From Bacillota bacterium (lineage in GTDB: Bacteria > Bacillota > Clostridia > Lachnospirales > Lachnospiraceae), in the NCBI GenBank assembly GCA_902363515.1, contig CABJAN010000020.1, forward strand, positions 1 to 63,270: DNA of 63,270 nucleotides. Reading direction: 5' to 3'. Every line of letters starts with the position of its first letter. Position 1 is the first letter of the stretch. Below, piece by piece: positions 1 to 8,187 of this stretch. Position numbers and translations under genes: made by a program. The notes below the pieces were generated by a model. That model searched no databases, was not told the origin of the DNA, and saw only the letters and a list, made by a program, of their open reading frames with translations.

Positions 1-40
1 CTGCCTGTACTTTGTATTCATGGTCATATTTACGTGCCAC
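1..40 (-). CDS. IS3-family transposase OrfA, N-terminus only (cut by window edge)
   Basis: The first 13 codons read, after a GTG start, A-R-K-Y-D-H-E-Y-K-V-Q-A. This resembles the start of OrfA proteins of IS3-type elements, which open with an R-x-Y-x-x-E/D-F/Y-K stretch before a helix-turn-helix. A perfect AGGAGGT (48-54) sits 7 nt upstream of the GTG, which supports a real start. The rest lies outside the window, so completeness and family are inferred from this short stretch only. Confidence 0.5.
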   Translation of the reverse strand, partial: MARKYDHEYKVQA

Positions 41-72
41 TTTAAATACCTCCTTATTCTCTTGGTTTTATT

Positions 73-267
73 ATGAAATCCTTGAGAATAAGCTGTCAAC
101 TTTTTTTATACCACACCATACCTAAATCTATATCTGCTATAGTAGAAGTCGGATTGATGATTGGTGCTTTGCATTTTTCTGAAAAGGGTCATAAATCAAT
201 TGCTGCCTGTCTGTTTGGCTTAGGCGCTGTAGGACTTGTCTGTGATTTGTTATTGAACAGAAAATAG
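73..267 (+). CDS. small hydrophobic ORF, possibly a remnant of a membrane protein
   Basis: 64 residues with a hydrophobic stretch at about 21-33 and a second at about 43-61, ending in a basic NRK tail. I do not recognise it. No ribosome binding site precedes the ATG, and the ORF lies directly behind the start of an IS gene. It could be the C-terminal part of a membrane protein whose front was lost when the IS inserted, or a chance ORF. Reading into the region left of the window would decide. Confidence 0.25.
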   Translation: MKSLRISCQLFLYHTIPKSISAIVEVGLMIGALHFSEKGHKSIAACLFGLGAVGLVCDLLLNRK

Positions 268-330
268 ACAGTACGCTAACTATGTGGTACATTATAAGCA
301 AATGATATAAACGGAGGCATGTACGTATAT

Positions 331-1344
331 ATGGAAAACAAAGGCGCAAAAACACTGCATCCTTTCCTGGAAACTCTGGGACTTATCTATATGACAAAAA
401 ACTTTGAAGCGGTAAAAACAGATCTGCTAAATTCTTTAAAAGAAATGAATATCGACGGAGCTCAGTTTTATAAGCAGTATCTTTCCTATTTAGATAATTA
501 TGTACAGGTGTTTGAAGATACTTATGCTTTAAAGCAAGAAGAAACCTTTTTCTTTGGATACAATACAGAATTTTTCCTCACTGTCCTGGCCATGGCAACC
601 GAACTTTTTGAGTCTAACGCAGAACCCGACCAACTAACCCAACCCCATATTTTTTCTGTAATGAACTCATTTTTGAAACAAAAGAACTCCGAAAAGGCTT
701 CTAATTCCAGTGACATGGAAAACTGGTTTTTATTGCTCCAGTCCTCAGAATACTCTGAGGATACCAAATGGCGGCTATTGGAATTAATCCATAATCCGGT
801 AAGAAAATTCCAGGAACTCTTCCATATTTACGAAAACAACCGTACTGCTTTTGATGTCACCTTCCAAAAGAATAAAAAGCAGTTAGAAAAATTAGTGTCC
901 CAGGCTCCGTCTGAGCCTTCGGATGTAATATGCAGCCTTATGTCAGAATTTCATCCAGAGTCCAAAAGATTCTACCTTACAGCAGTGCTTCCCCTCATGG
1001 AATGGATTACACCTACTATTATTTTTCAGGGAGTTCTGACAAATAAGCTGGATTTGTATCAGAAAAATTTAGAAAATGCCAAAGAAATGCTTCCACCGAT
1101 TTTAAAGCTTCTGGGTGATAAAAGCAAATTTGAAATTTTGTGTCTTTTAAAATCCCATGGAAGATATAACCTGGAAATTGCAGAAGAACTACAGTTAACC
1201 CCTGCAACTGCCTCTCATCATATGAGTCTTCTGCTCTCTAATCATATGGTAACTGTTGAGAAAAAAGATGGGCGGGTGTATTACCAGCTAAACCAGGAAA
1301 CCTTAAGAGAAATTATGAAATGCTTTAGGGAGATTTTTTTGTAA
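331..1344 (+). CDS. ArsR-type winged-helix regulator with long N-terminal domain
   Basis: The last 80 residues form a winged helix of the ArsR/SmtB type: LGDKSKFEILCLL begins the domain, the recognition helix is near LTPATASHHMSLL, and the wing contains KKDGRVYYQL. The preceding 250 residues are mostly helical with no motif I recognise; this layout is seen in DUF5937-like ArsR regulators of Firmicutes. No cysteine metal site is visible in the DNA-binding helix, so metal sensing is not supported. GGAGG (313-317) is 13 nt before the ATG at 331 and too close to the ATG at 319, so I prefer 331. It faces away from the IS gene and converges on the housekeeping operon. Target genes are unknown. Confidence 0.82.
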   Translation: MENKGAKTLHPFLETLGLIYMTKNFEAVKTDLLNSLKEMNIDGAQFYKQYLSYLDNYVQVFEDTYALKQEETFFFGYNTEFFLTVLAMATELFESNAEPDQLTQPHIFSVMNSFLKQKNSEKASNSSDMENWFLLLQSSEYSEDTKWRLLELIHNPVRKFQELFHIYENNRTAFDVTFQKNKKQLEKLVSQAPSEPSDVICSLMSEFHPESKRFYLTAVLPLMEWITPTIIFQGVLTNKLDLYQKNLENAKEMLPPILKLLGDKSKFEILCLLKSHGRYNLEIAEELQLTPATASHHMSLLLSNHMVTVEKKDGRVYYQLNQETLREIMKCFREIFL

Positions 1345-1366
1345 ATCTCCCCATCCATGATATTTT

Positions 1367-1648
1367 TTACTCCAAATCCTCCCTGCTGATTGCAATGGAC
1401 GGATAATGAGAAAGTTCTGTCAAATCCACATCCAGGGGTACACTGTAAACCATATAATACCGCTCTGGATGTGCCTTTGTCAGTTCTCTTATCTTTTGTT
1501 CTGCCCATTCTTTCTTTTCAGTGGCATACACCACTGAGACAACGCCAATCTTATCCTTCTCTGCTTCCTCTACATTCCCGCAGAGAATCACTTTTAACGG
1601 CGCCTCTCCACCTAAGCCCTGTTGTATATATTCCTCATAACTGCTCAT
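1367..1648 (-). CDS. conserved hypothetical protein, 93 aa
   Basis: Small soluble acidic protein with no signal peptide or membrane segment. It has an alternating beta-strand/helix pattern (PLKVILCGN, KIGVVSVVYAT, YYMVYSVPLD) that could be a compact alpha/beta fold. AGGAGG lies about 9 nt before the ATG. It follows thiN by 17 nt and is probably the last gene of the priA-thiN operon. I do not recognise its family and assign no function. Confidence 0.7.
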   Translation of the reverse strand: MSSYEEYIQQGLGGEAPLKVILCGNVEEAEKDKIGVVSVVYATEKKEWAEQKIRELTKAHPERYYMVYSVPLDVDLTELSHYPSIAISREDLE

Positions 1649-1665
1649 CCCTTTGCCCTCCTCTT

Positions 1666-2313
1666 TTAATCTCTCGACATCACCATCAACACCATGCCCG
1701 TCCGAAATTCCACCCTTGCTGTTTCTTCCTGAATCTCATTGCTGACGCCAATTCCGTCATAATTCGTCATGGTGTACTCATGCAGTGGATATTTGAATCC
1801 TGTTAAAGTCATGCCTTCAACCTTATCACTCATGGAAAAAAAGGAAACATATTTACCGAATTGTTTTTCTTTTTGAATGGTAAAAGGCTTATCCAAAACT
1901 GTTAAGGCGTTGCGGCTGTCCAGAATCCACGCCTCCACGCCCTGGATTCTTGCCGCAGTCAGCGACTGCAGATTTCCCATATAATGGTCCAGTCTCCCCC
2001 CTGTGGCGCCCAGCAGGAATACCCGGCTGCTGCCCAGCTTTATGGCAAGCTCCAGGCCGATTCTGGTATCTGTGGCGTCTTTTTCCGGTTTATAGCGCTT
2101 CACCGGAATTTCAGACTGATGTTCATAATAATCCAGAACTTCCCGATCAATACTGTCAAAATCCCCTAAAATATAATCTGGATGTATGTTCTGCCTGTAG
2201 CAAAAATTCAGCCCTCTATCAATTCCAATAATACAGTCTGGTTTTAAATCTTCCAACACCGTTAAGGCGAAATCCTCTTCCAAAGGACCGCCACACAGCA
2301 GTAAAGTATCCAT
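1666..2313 (-). CDS. thiN: thiamine diphosphokinase
   Basis: Transfers pyrophosphate from ATP to thiamine to make thiamine diphosphate. The 215-aa length fits the family. Visible signatures are an N-terminal GGP motif, IGIDRGLNFCYR, the nucleotide-binding DYILGDFDSID and KYKPEKDATDT-like stretch (RYKPEKDATDTRIGLE), and GATGGRLDHYMGNL, which are the two conserved blocks of thiamine pyrophosphokinase. The start codon overlaps the rpe stop by one base (TAATG), so translation is coupled. This rpe-thiN order behind rsgA is common in Clostridia. No TPP riboswitch is seen nearby, so control probably comes from the operon promoter. Confidence 0.93.
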   Translation of the reverse strand: MDTLLLCGGPLEEDFALTVLEDLKPDCIIGIDRGLNFCYRQNIHPDYILGDFDSIDREVLDYYEHQSEIPVKRYKPEKDATDTRIGLELAIKLGSSRVFLLGATGGRLDHYMGNLQSLTAARIQGVEAWILDSRNALTVLDKPFTIQKEKQFGKYVSFFSMSDKVEGMTLTGFKYPLHEYTMTNYDGIGVSNEIQEETARVEFRTGMVLMVMSRD

Positions 2314-2969
2314 TATTCTTCCATCATTCCTTTCAGCTCTTTTATGTTTTCTTCAATATTGCCCTTAAACACAGCAGAGCCTGCCACAATAATGTTAGCC
2401 CCTGCTTCTAAAACTTCCGGAAGAGTGGTTTTATTAATTCCCCCGTCTACCTGAATGTCCAGTTCCAGCCTCTGCTCTTTTGCCATGGCGCGAAGTCTTC
2501 GGATTTTTTCTGTACAGTAGGGGATATATGCCTGTCCTCCAAAGCCAGGATTTACGGACATCACTAACGCCATATCCGCCAGCCCCAGCACATGCTCCAG
2601 CACGGAAACCGGAGTAGCCGGATTAATGGCAACGCCACATTTGCAGCCTAATTCCCGAATCAGGTGCAAGGTTCTATCCAGATGGGTACAAGCCTCTGCA
2701 TGAACGGTAATCATATCCGCGCCTGCCTCAACCAGTTCTTCTATGAGATGGTCTGGTTCTTTTGCCATAATATGTACATCCAGAAACAGCTTGCTTACTT
2801 TTCTCACAGATGCAAGCACAGGAGTTCCCATAGAAATCGTCGGAACAAACTGCCCATCCATAATGTCAATGTGCAGCCATTTCGCTCCTGCCTGCTCTGC
2901 CCGTCTGATGTTGTCTCCCAAATTGCAAAAATCCGCTGCCAAAATAGAAGGGGATAATTGATATTCCAT
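2313..2969 (-). CDS. rpe: ribulose-phosphate 3-epimerase
   Basis: Interconverts ribulose 5-phosphate and xylulose 5-phosphate in the pentose phosphate pathway. A 218-aa TIM barrel of normal length. It begins SPSILAADFCNLG, with HIDIMDGQFVP carrying the metal-binding His and Asp, DVHIMAKEPD, MSVNPGFGGQ for phosphate binding, and VDGGIN with the second Asp followed by GANIIVAGSAVF. It starts 3 nt after the rsgA stop and overlaps thiN, so it is tightly co-transcribed. Confidence 0.97.
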   Translation of the reverse strand: MEYQLSPSILAADFCNLGDNIRRAEQAGAKWLHIDIMDGQFVPTISMGTPVLASVRKVSKLFLDVHIMAKEPDHLIEELVEAGADMITVHAEACTHLDRTLHLIRELGCKCGVAINPATPVSVLEHVLGLADMALVMSVNPGFGGQAYIPYCTEKIRRLRAMAKEQRLELDIQVDGGINKTTLPEVLEAGANIIVAGSAVFKGNIEENIKELKGMMEE

Positions 2970-2972
2970 GTA

Positions 2973-3851
2973 CTAATACCTCCGTTTTTCCTCTAATTCT
3001 CGATACATGTCAACATAATTTTTATAACGTTCCTTACTGATTTTACCATTCTCCAGAGCTTCTTTTACACTGCAGCCAGGTTCATGGGTATGGGTACAGG
3101 GCAAAAATCTGCAAGTTCCTTCATATGGCGAAAACTCCGGGAAATAAAACCGCAATTCTTCCTTTTCCATATCTTCCACATAAAAGGAGGTAAATCCAGG
3201 GGTATCCATAAGATACGTGTTTTTCTCTAATTCAATAAGCTGGGTATGTCTGGTGGTATGGCGGCCTCTTCCCAGCTTCTTGCTGATTTCACCTGTCTCC
3301 ATCTGGATTCCGGGAGCCAGCAGATTAGTAAGTGAAGATTTGCCCACACCGGAAGGGCCTGCCACTGCTGTGGTTTTATTTTGCAGCACTTCCCGCAGTT
3401 TCTGAATCCCCTGCTCTCTCTTTGCACTGGTAAACAAAACCTGGTAACCGCAGGGTTCATACATATCCTGAATTTTCTCTCTTTCCTCTTCCTGGAAAAG
3501 TTCCTCTTTATTGATACAGATTACCACAGGAATCTTTTGTCTCTCCATAGTAATCAAAAAACGGTCCAGCAAGGCAAAATTAGGATTTGGCTCCTTTGCC
3601 GCAAAAATCACCAGGGCTTGGTCAATATTTGCCACAGCCGGACGAATCAAGGTATTCTTCCGCTCCAAAACAGCTATTACATTTCCCTTTTTGTCTTCCT
3701 CATCCAGAATCTCCAGTTCTACAAAATCTCCCACCAGAGGCTTCAACTTCTCTTTTCTGAAAATCCCTTTTGCCTTACATTCATATACCTGCTGATTCTC
3801 CGCCGACACATAATAAAATCCGGCGATTCCCTTAATAATTCTTCCCTGCAT
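2973..3851 (-). CDS. rsgA: ribosome small subunit maturation GTPase RsgA
   Basis: Circularly permuted GTPase that acts in late 30S assembly. From the ATG at 3851 the protein has 292 residues: an N-terminal OB-fold (about 1-70), the G4 motif (INKE, about 113) before the P-loop GPSGVGKSS (165-173), G3 (DTPG) after it, and a C-terminal zinc knuckle (CRFLPCTHTHEPGC). The frame stays open to 4010, but the 53 extra residues do not match the family and overlap the hairpin element upstream, so I chose the start at MQGRIIKG. Lies behind prkC and before rpe, an order conserved in Firmicutes; PrkC-type kinases are known to phosphorylate this GTPase in Bacillus. Confidence 0.95.
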   Translation of the reverse strand: MQGRIIKGIAGFYYVSAENQQVYECKAKGIFRKEKLKPLVGDFVELEILDEEDKKGNVIAVLERKNTLIRPAVANIDQALVIFAAKEPNPNFALLDRFLITMERQKIPVVICINKEELFQEEEREKIQDMYEPCGYQVLFTSAKREQGIQKLREVLQNKTTAVAGPSGVGKSSLTNLLAPGIQMETGEISKKLGRGRHTTRHTQLIELEKNTYLMDTPGFTSFYVEDMEKEELRFYFPEFSPYEGTCRFLPCTHTHEPGCSVKEALENGKISKERYKNYVDMYRELEEKRRY

Positions 3852-3947
3852 AAAACCTACCTTTTCTTTCTTTTTTACACATTCCTCATTATATACTGTT
3901 TGGGGGATAATGGCAACCTGTGAAAAAAGCAGAATTATTCTTTGGAC

Positions 3948-4057
3948 GCAATTAGGCATCTTAGTACTGTTTACGCTCAGTCTGCGCTCCCTTTGAGCCT
4001 GTAGTCTCAAAGAGTGCTCGACAGATTCGCTTGAACAGTACTAAGATGCCTAATTGC
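3948..4057 (-). repeat. structured palindromic element, copy 1 (behind prkC)
   Basis: Two 24-nt arms (3948-3971 and 4034-4057) are perfect inverted repeats. They enclose a 62-nt interior with a second hairpin (CTTTGAG 3991-3997 with CTCAAAG 4006-4012). Read on the minus strand, the interior has AGCGAATCTG on the 5' side, the loop ACTACAGG flanked by GAG and CTC, and GCAGACTGAGC on the 3' side. The same parts recur at 19372-19481 with unrelated outer arms. It starts about 70 nt behind the prkC stop in the prkC sense. No T-run follows, so it is not a classical terminator. I read it as a structured RNA or mobile palindromic repeat. Confidence 0.7.
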
Positions 4058-4125
4058 TGTTTAATGAAATATTTCTACTTTTTGTCTATTATTTAGTTTG
4101 TTTGTGAAACATACCCACTTTAACT

Positions 4126-6381
4126 CTACTGTACTTCTTTGAATTCCAGTGGATATTTATAAATGGTTTTGTAGGTTCCATCTGATTGCTTTTCTGCAAA
4201 ATACAGGGTTCCGGTTTCTACACCATCTTCTCCTACAATATCACCAATTTGTTTGTTGAAGTCAATGTAATCCCCTTCTAATACTACCTTTCCACCACTT
4301 GTTTCATCACCGTTGTCATTCTGTACTAAACGAAGCTGTACAGCTCCACCTTCATAATTCGTAGGTTTTGTCAGTTTCACATTCTGAACAGCCCACTGTC
4401 CTGAAGTTGCTGTAACTCCTGTGGTAGCAGATGTTCCGTTGTTATTATTTCCTGTATTAGGTTCTTCTTCTGTGCCCTGGGACTCTTCCTCTTCCGGCTC
4501 CGCCTGTTTCTGTGCAAGAACACGAACTACTACGGAACTTCCGACTTCTACTCTTGTATTTGCTTTTGGCACAGTTTCAAAAATCTGTCCGATTCCAGCA
4601 CCGGTATTTTCTTCCCAGACTTCTTCTACTTCTACAATTAAGCCCTGGTCTTCTACGATTTTTACGCCTGCATCTTTCATATAACCGCGAACATTAGGAA
4701 CTTTTACCATTGTATCGCCTTCACCAGCGCTGACAACAATGGTCACCTCAGAATCTTTTGCTACTTTAGTGCCTTCACCTGGATTCAGAGAAATTACTTT
4801 TCCAACTGCTACTTCACTGCTTTTTTCTTTCTCTACCTTTGTTTTCAATCCTAATTCCTGTAAAGTACTCTCTACGGAACTCAGACTTTCGCCTACTAAA
4901 CCGGAAGGAATGGTAACTTCTTCCACTGCTTTTCCTGTGCTGACGTAAAAGAGTATCTGGGTATTTTTATCTACCTGCTCTCCAGCTGCAGGTTCCTGAC
5001 GGGTAATAAGACCTTCCTCTACAGTATCAGAGGATTCTTCTCCGCCTTTTCTTGCACCAAGTCCTAATGTATTTAACTCTTTTTTAGCTTCTTCCGGTGT
5101 TTTATTGCTAAGATCCGGTACTTTTATCTGTTCTTTATTTTTATCCTTGTCTTCTTCCTGCTGAGTCTCTGGTTTCTTGTCCTTGCCTCCGCTTCCGCCT
5201 ACCAGCCCTGCTGCAGACGCTACCAGATAAATAAGAATACAGATAATAATACCGCCGATAATGAGTCCGCCAATGGTCATGGCTTTTTCTAATTTGGTGT
5301 TGATGCCGCCTCTTTCATCATCGTCGTCATCATCCTCATCGTCCTCGTCATCTTCTTCCTCTTCTTTTGCCTTTTTGCGGCGTCTTCTGGATGGCTTTTC
5401 GTAAATTTCATCTTCTTCGTCATCCTCATCATCCTCGTCGTCTTCATCATAACGTGGCTTCTGATTGTACGCGCTTTCCTGAATTTCCTTCATTTCTTCC
5501 GGAGTAATCATAATGGTCTGGGCATGATTACTCAGAGGTGTCAGATTTACGAAATTTCCATCCGGGTCAATAAGAGAATGTTTCAAATCATTAATCAACT
5601 CTGCCAGGGTACTGTATCTTCTGTCCGGGCTTTTCTGTGTACATTTTAAAATAATCTCTTCTAAACTGTGAGGAAGATTTCCCGCATATTGAGAAGGAGG
5701 AACCATTTCATCCTGAAGATGTTTAATGGCAATAGCCACTGTGGTATCTCCGTCAAAAGGAACTCTTCCGGTTACCATTTCATACATGGTAATACCAAGG
5801 GAATAGATATCACTCTTGAAATCACTGTAGCCCCCACGTACCTGTTCCGGTGAACTGTAATGAACAGATCCCATGGCATTGGTACTGATGGTATTGGAAG
5901 ACGCTACTCTGGCAATACCAAAGTCTGTAACCTTCACCTTACCATCTGTTGAAATAATAATATTCTGCGGCTTAATATCCCGGTGTACAATGTTCCGGTT
6001 ATGGGCTGCCTCCAGTCCCATGGAAACCTGAATGGCAATACTGGTTGCTTCCTTCACCGTCAGTTTTCCTTTTTTGGAAATATAATCTTTTAAGGTAATT
6101 CCCTCTACCAGTTCCATAACAATATAATTAATGCCCTGATCCTCCCCAACATCAAAGACATTGACTACATTTGGATGTGCCAGACCTGCTGCTGCCTGAG
6201 CCTCTCTTTGAAATTTTCTGATAAAATTTGTATCTGCGCTGAACTCTGCCTTCAGCACCTTCATGGCTACAAATCGGTTAAGCTTGTGATCCTTTGCCTT
6301 ATATACATCCGCCATTCCGCCGGATCCAATGCATCCAACCACTTCATACCTTTCGCCAACAATTACTCCCACATTTAACAT
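4126..6381 (-). CDS. prkC: Stk1/PrkC family serine/threonine kinase with PASTA repeats
   Basis: Membrane Ser/Thr kinase that senses muropeptides or lipid II and controls cell-wall growth and dormancy exit in Firmicutes. Kinase domain at about 10-270: glycine loop GSGGMADVY (19-27), Lys41, HRDIKPQN (Asp135), DFG (153-155) and an activation loop with several Ser/Thr. A highly charged linker (311-357) of acidic, then SRRRRKKAK, then acidic residues leads to one membrane segment (369-392). Three PASTA repeats follow outside (about 418-625), then a threonine/asparagine-rich stretch and an unknown C-terminal domain. The start overlaps the stp stop by 7 nt, the usual kinase-phosphatase pairing. Confidence 0.97.
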   Translation of the reverse strand: MLNVGVIVGERYEVVGCIGSGGMADVYKAKDHKLNRFVAMKVLKAEFSADTNFIRKFQREAQAAAGLAHPNVVNVFDVGEDQGINYIVMELVEGITLKDYISKKGKLTVKEATSIAIQVSMGLEAAHNRNIVHRDIKPQNIIISTDGKVKVTDFGIARVASSNTISTNAMGSVHYSSPEQVRGGYSDFKSDIYSLGITMYEMVTGRVPFDGDTTVAIAIKHLQDEMVPPSQYAGNLPHSLEEIILKCTQKSPDRRYSTLAELINDLKHSLIDPDGNFVNLTPLSNHAQTIMITPEEMKEIQESAYNQKPRYDEDDEDDEDDEEDEIYEKPSRRRRKKAKEEEEDDEDDEDDDDDDERGGINTKLEKAMTIGGLIIGGIIICILIYLVASAAGLVGGSGGKDKKPETQQEEDKDKNKEQIKVPDLSNKTPEEAKKELNTLGLGARKGGEESSDTVEEGLITRQEPAAGEQVDKNTQILFYVSTGKAVEEVTIPSGLVGESLSSVESTLQELGLKTKVEKEKSSEVAVGKVISLNPGEGTKVAKDSEVTIVVSAGEGDTMVKVPNVRGYMKDAGVKIVEDQGLIVEVEEVWEENTGAGIGQIFETVPKANTRVEVGSSVVVRVLAQKQAEPEEEESQGTEEEPNTGNNNNGTSATTGVTATSGQWAVQNVKLTKPTNYEGGAVQLRLVQNDNGDETSGGKVVLEGDYIDFNKQIGDIVGEDGVETGTLYFAEKQSDGTYKTIYKYPLEFKEVQ

Positions 6382-7118
6382 ACTTGCACCTCTTTTGTGT
6401 CTGGCTGTACCAGCACTACTGCTATATTATCTTTACCACCGTTTTCATTTGCAAGAGAAACCAGACGCATTCCTGCCTCCTTCATTTCTCTGCTTGTACT
6501 GACAATCCTCCAGATGTCTTCATCTGCGACCATGTTGGAAAGTCCGTCTGAACAAAGAAGCAAAACACTGTTTTCCTTTAAATGAATATCAAAGAAATCC
6601 ACTTCTATCTCAGGACCGATTCCAAGCACCCTGGTAATAATATTTTTATCCGGATGCTCCCTGGCCTCTTCTTTTGTAATTAACCCCCGTTTGACCATCT
6701 CCTGAACCAGAGAATGATCTTTTGTAATCTGAAGAATCTGATCTTCAATCAAATATAGTCTGCTGTCACCCACATTTGCTACATAGGCATAATCATCTAT
6801 GATGGTAACAAGAACCATAGTGGTTCCCATTCCTGCCATTTCCGCATGAGATTTGGATTCTTCCAGCACCTTACGGTTGGCCTCCTCCACTGCATGACGG
6901 ATAACTTTGATTGGATTTTGGTTTTCATCTTCTAAAATGGTGCGAACCAAGGTCTGCACGGCAAAGCTGGAAGCAAAATCTCCCGCATTGTGCCCTCCCA
7001 TGCCATCTGCAACCACAAAAAGATTCGGCAGATTCCCCACTGGTTCCTCAGAAGCATAGACATAATCCTGATTCACCTGGCGTTTCTGCCCCACATCCGT
7101 TACAGAATATGACTTCAT
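6375..7118 (-). CDS. stp: PP2C-type serine/threonine phosphatase, partner of PrkC
   Basis: Metal-dependent phosphatase that reverses PrkC phosphorylation. It has 247 residues from MKSYSVTDVG. PP2C signatures: QVNQDY with the first metal-binding Asp, VVADGMGGHNAGDFAS, GTTMV, VANVGDSRLY, ITKDHSLVQEM, LLLCSDGLSNMV and the final GGKDNIAVVLV. The frame is open 15 codons further up, but those codons lie inside rlmN, and the start at 7118 sits right behind the rlmN stop. It overlaps prkC by 7 nt. Soluble, no signal peptide. Confidence 0.95.
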   Translation of the reverse strand: MKSYSVTDVGQKRQVNQDYVYASEEPVGNLPNLFVVADGMGGHNAGDFASSFAVQTLVRTILEDENQNPIKVIRHAVEEANRKVLEESKSHAEMAGMGTTMVLVTIIDDYAYVANVGDSRLYLIEDQILQITKDHSLVQEMVKRGLITKEEAREHPDKNIITRVLGIGPEIEVDFFDIHLKENSVLLLCSDGLSNMVADEDIWRIVSTSREMKEAGMRLVSLANENGGKDNIAVVLVQPDTKEVQVC

Positions 7119-7119
7119 C

Positions 7120-8187
7120 CTACGAGTCCTCTCTCTTATCCTCTTTACTTTGCTTATGATCAATATAACTTTTTCTTAATTGTCCACAGGCCCCGTCAAT
7201 ATCGCGGCCCATTTCTCTTCTAATAGTAACATTAATTTGGTATTTTTCAAGTTTATTTTGAAATTTCTCTATAACTTTTTTCCCTGACTGTACAAAATCC
7301 CGCTCTTTAATGGGGTTTACCGGGATGAGATTCACATGGCAGCAAAGGCCCTGAATCAGTTCTGCCAGCTCCTTTGCATCCTCCTGGGAATCATTTTTTC
7401 CACCAACCAGACTGTATTCAAAGGTGATTCTTCTGCCTGTTTTTTCAAAATAATACTTACAGGCCTCCAGCACCTGAGTAATGGAATATGCATTGGCTAT
7501 TGGCATAAGCTCTGCTCTCTTCTCCTGATTGGATGCATGAAGAGAAATAGCCAGTGTAATCTGCAGGTTTTCTTCTGCCAGGTCATAAATCCTTGGCACA
7601 ATTCCACAGGTGGAAACCGTAATGTTTCGCTGACTGATATGTAATCCGTTTTCATCACTTAACATGTGAAGAAACCTCAGAAGATTCTCATAATTATCCA
7701 AAGGTTCCCCGGTTCCCATCACTACCACATTAGACACCCGTTCTCCGGAATGCTTCTGAATCTGGTACACCTGATCCAGCATTTCCGCTGCAGTGAGATT
7801 TCTGGTCCAGCCTCCAATGGTGGATGCGCAAAACCTGCACCCCATCTTACATCCCACCTGAGAAGAAATGCACACACTGTTGCCATGTTTGTACTTCATC
7901 AGTACACTTTCCACCACATTTCCATCTGCCAGAGCAAAGAGATATTTCTGGGTTCCGTCCAGCTTAGAGGTCTGCACTTCCAGGGCTTTTAAGCTGGTCA
8001 GCACACAATGTTTTTCTAATTTTTCCCTGAGAGCCACAGACAAATTTGTCATATCCTGAAACTCATCCGCCAGCTTCTGGTGCATCCACTGATAAAGCTG
8101 CTTTGCCCGGAAGGCTTTTTCTCCCAGCTGCTCCATGGTTTTCTTTAATTCCGAAAGGTTCTGGGATTTAATATCTATTTGTTCCAT
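7120..8187 (-). CDS. rlmN: 23S rRNA (adenine2503-C2)/tRNA (A37) methyltransferase, radical SAM
   Basis: Methylates C2 of A2503 in 23S rRNA and A37 in some tRNAs. 355 residues, normal length. The radical SAM cluster motif is Cys113-x3-Cys117-x2-Cys120 (CKMGCRFC), followed by GTGEPLDNY (SAM binding). The methyl-carrying cysteine near the C-terminus is Cys334 in GACGQL. It overlaps rsmB by 13 nt and is followed directly by stp. The C-terminus is very charged (KQSKEDKREDS). Confidence 0.96.
   Translation of the reverse strand: MEQIDIKSQNLSELKKTMEQLGEKAFRAKQLYQWMHQKLADEFQDMTNLSVALREKLEKHCVLTSLKALEVQTSKLDGTQKYLFALADGNVVESVLMKYKHGNSVCISSQVGCKMGCRFCASTIGGWTRNLTAAEMLDQVYQIQKHSGERVSNVVVMGTGEPLDNYENLLRFLHMLSDENGLHISQRNITVSTCGIVPRIYDLAEENLQITLAISLHASNQEKRAELMPIANAYSITQVLEACKYYFEKTGRRITFEYSLVGGKNDSQEDAKELAELIQGLCCHVNLIPVNPIKERDFVQSGKKVIEKFQNKLEKYQINVTIRREMGRDIDGACGQLRKSYIDHKQSKEDKREDS

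Noticed and set aside
1300..2400. TPP riboswitch for thiN
   Set aside because: No leader region exists: rpe overlaps thiN by one base, and no CUGAGA/ACCUGA-type core is seen.
3381..3923. 180-codon open frame on the plus strand over rsgA
   Set aside because: It lies antisense to a gene with clear GTPase motifs, has no ribosome binding site, and its product is a low-complexity mix of His/Leu/Phe typical of opposite-strand shadows.
3948..4057. Copy 1 of the structured element as a simple terminator
   Set aside because: The stem is long but no T-run follows on either strand, and the interior is conserved with copy 2, which a terminator would not need.
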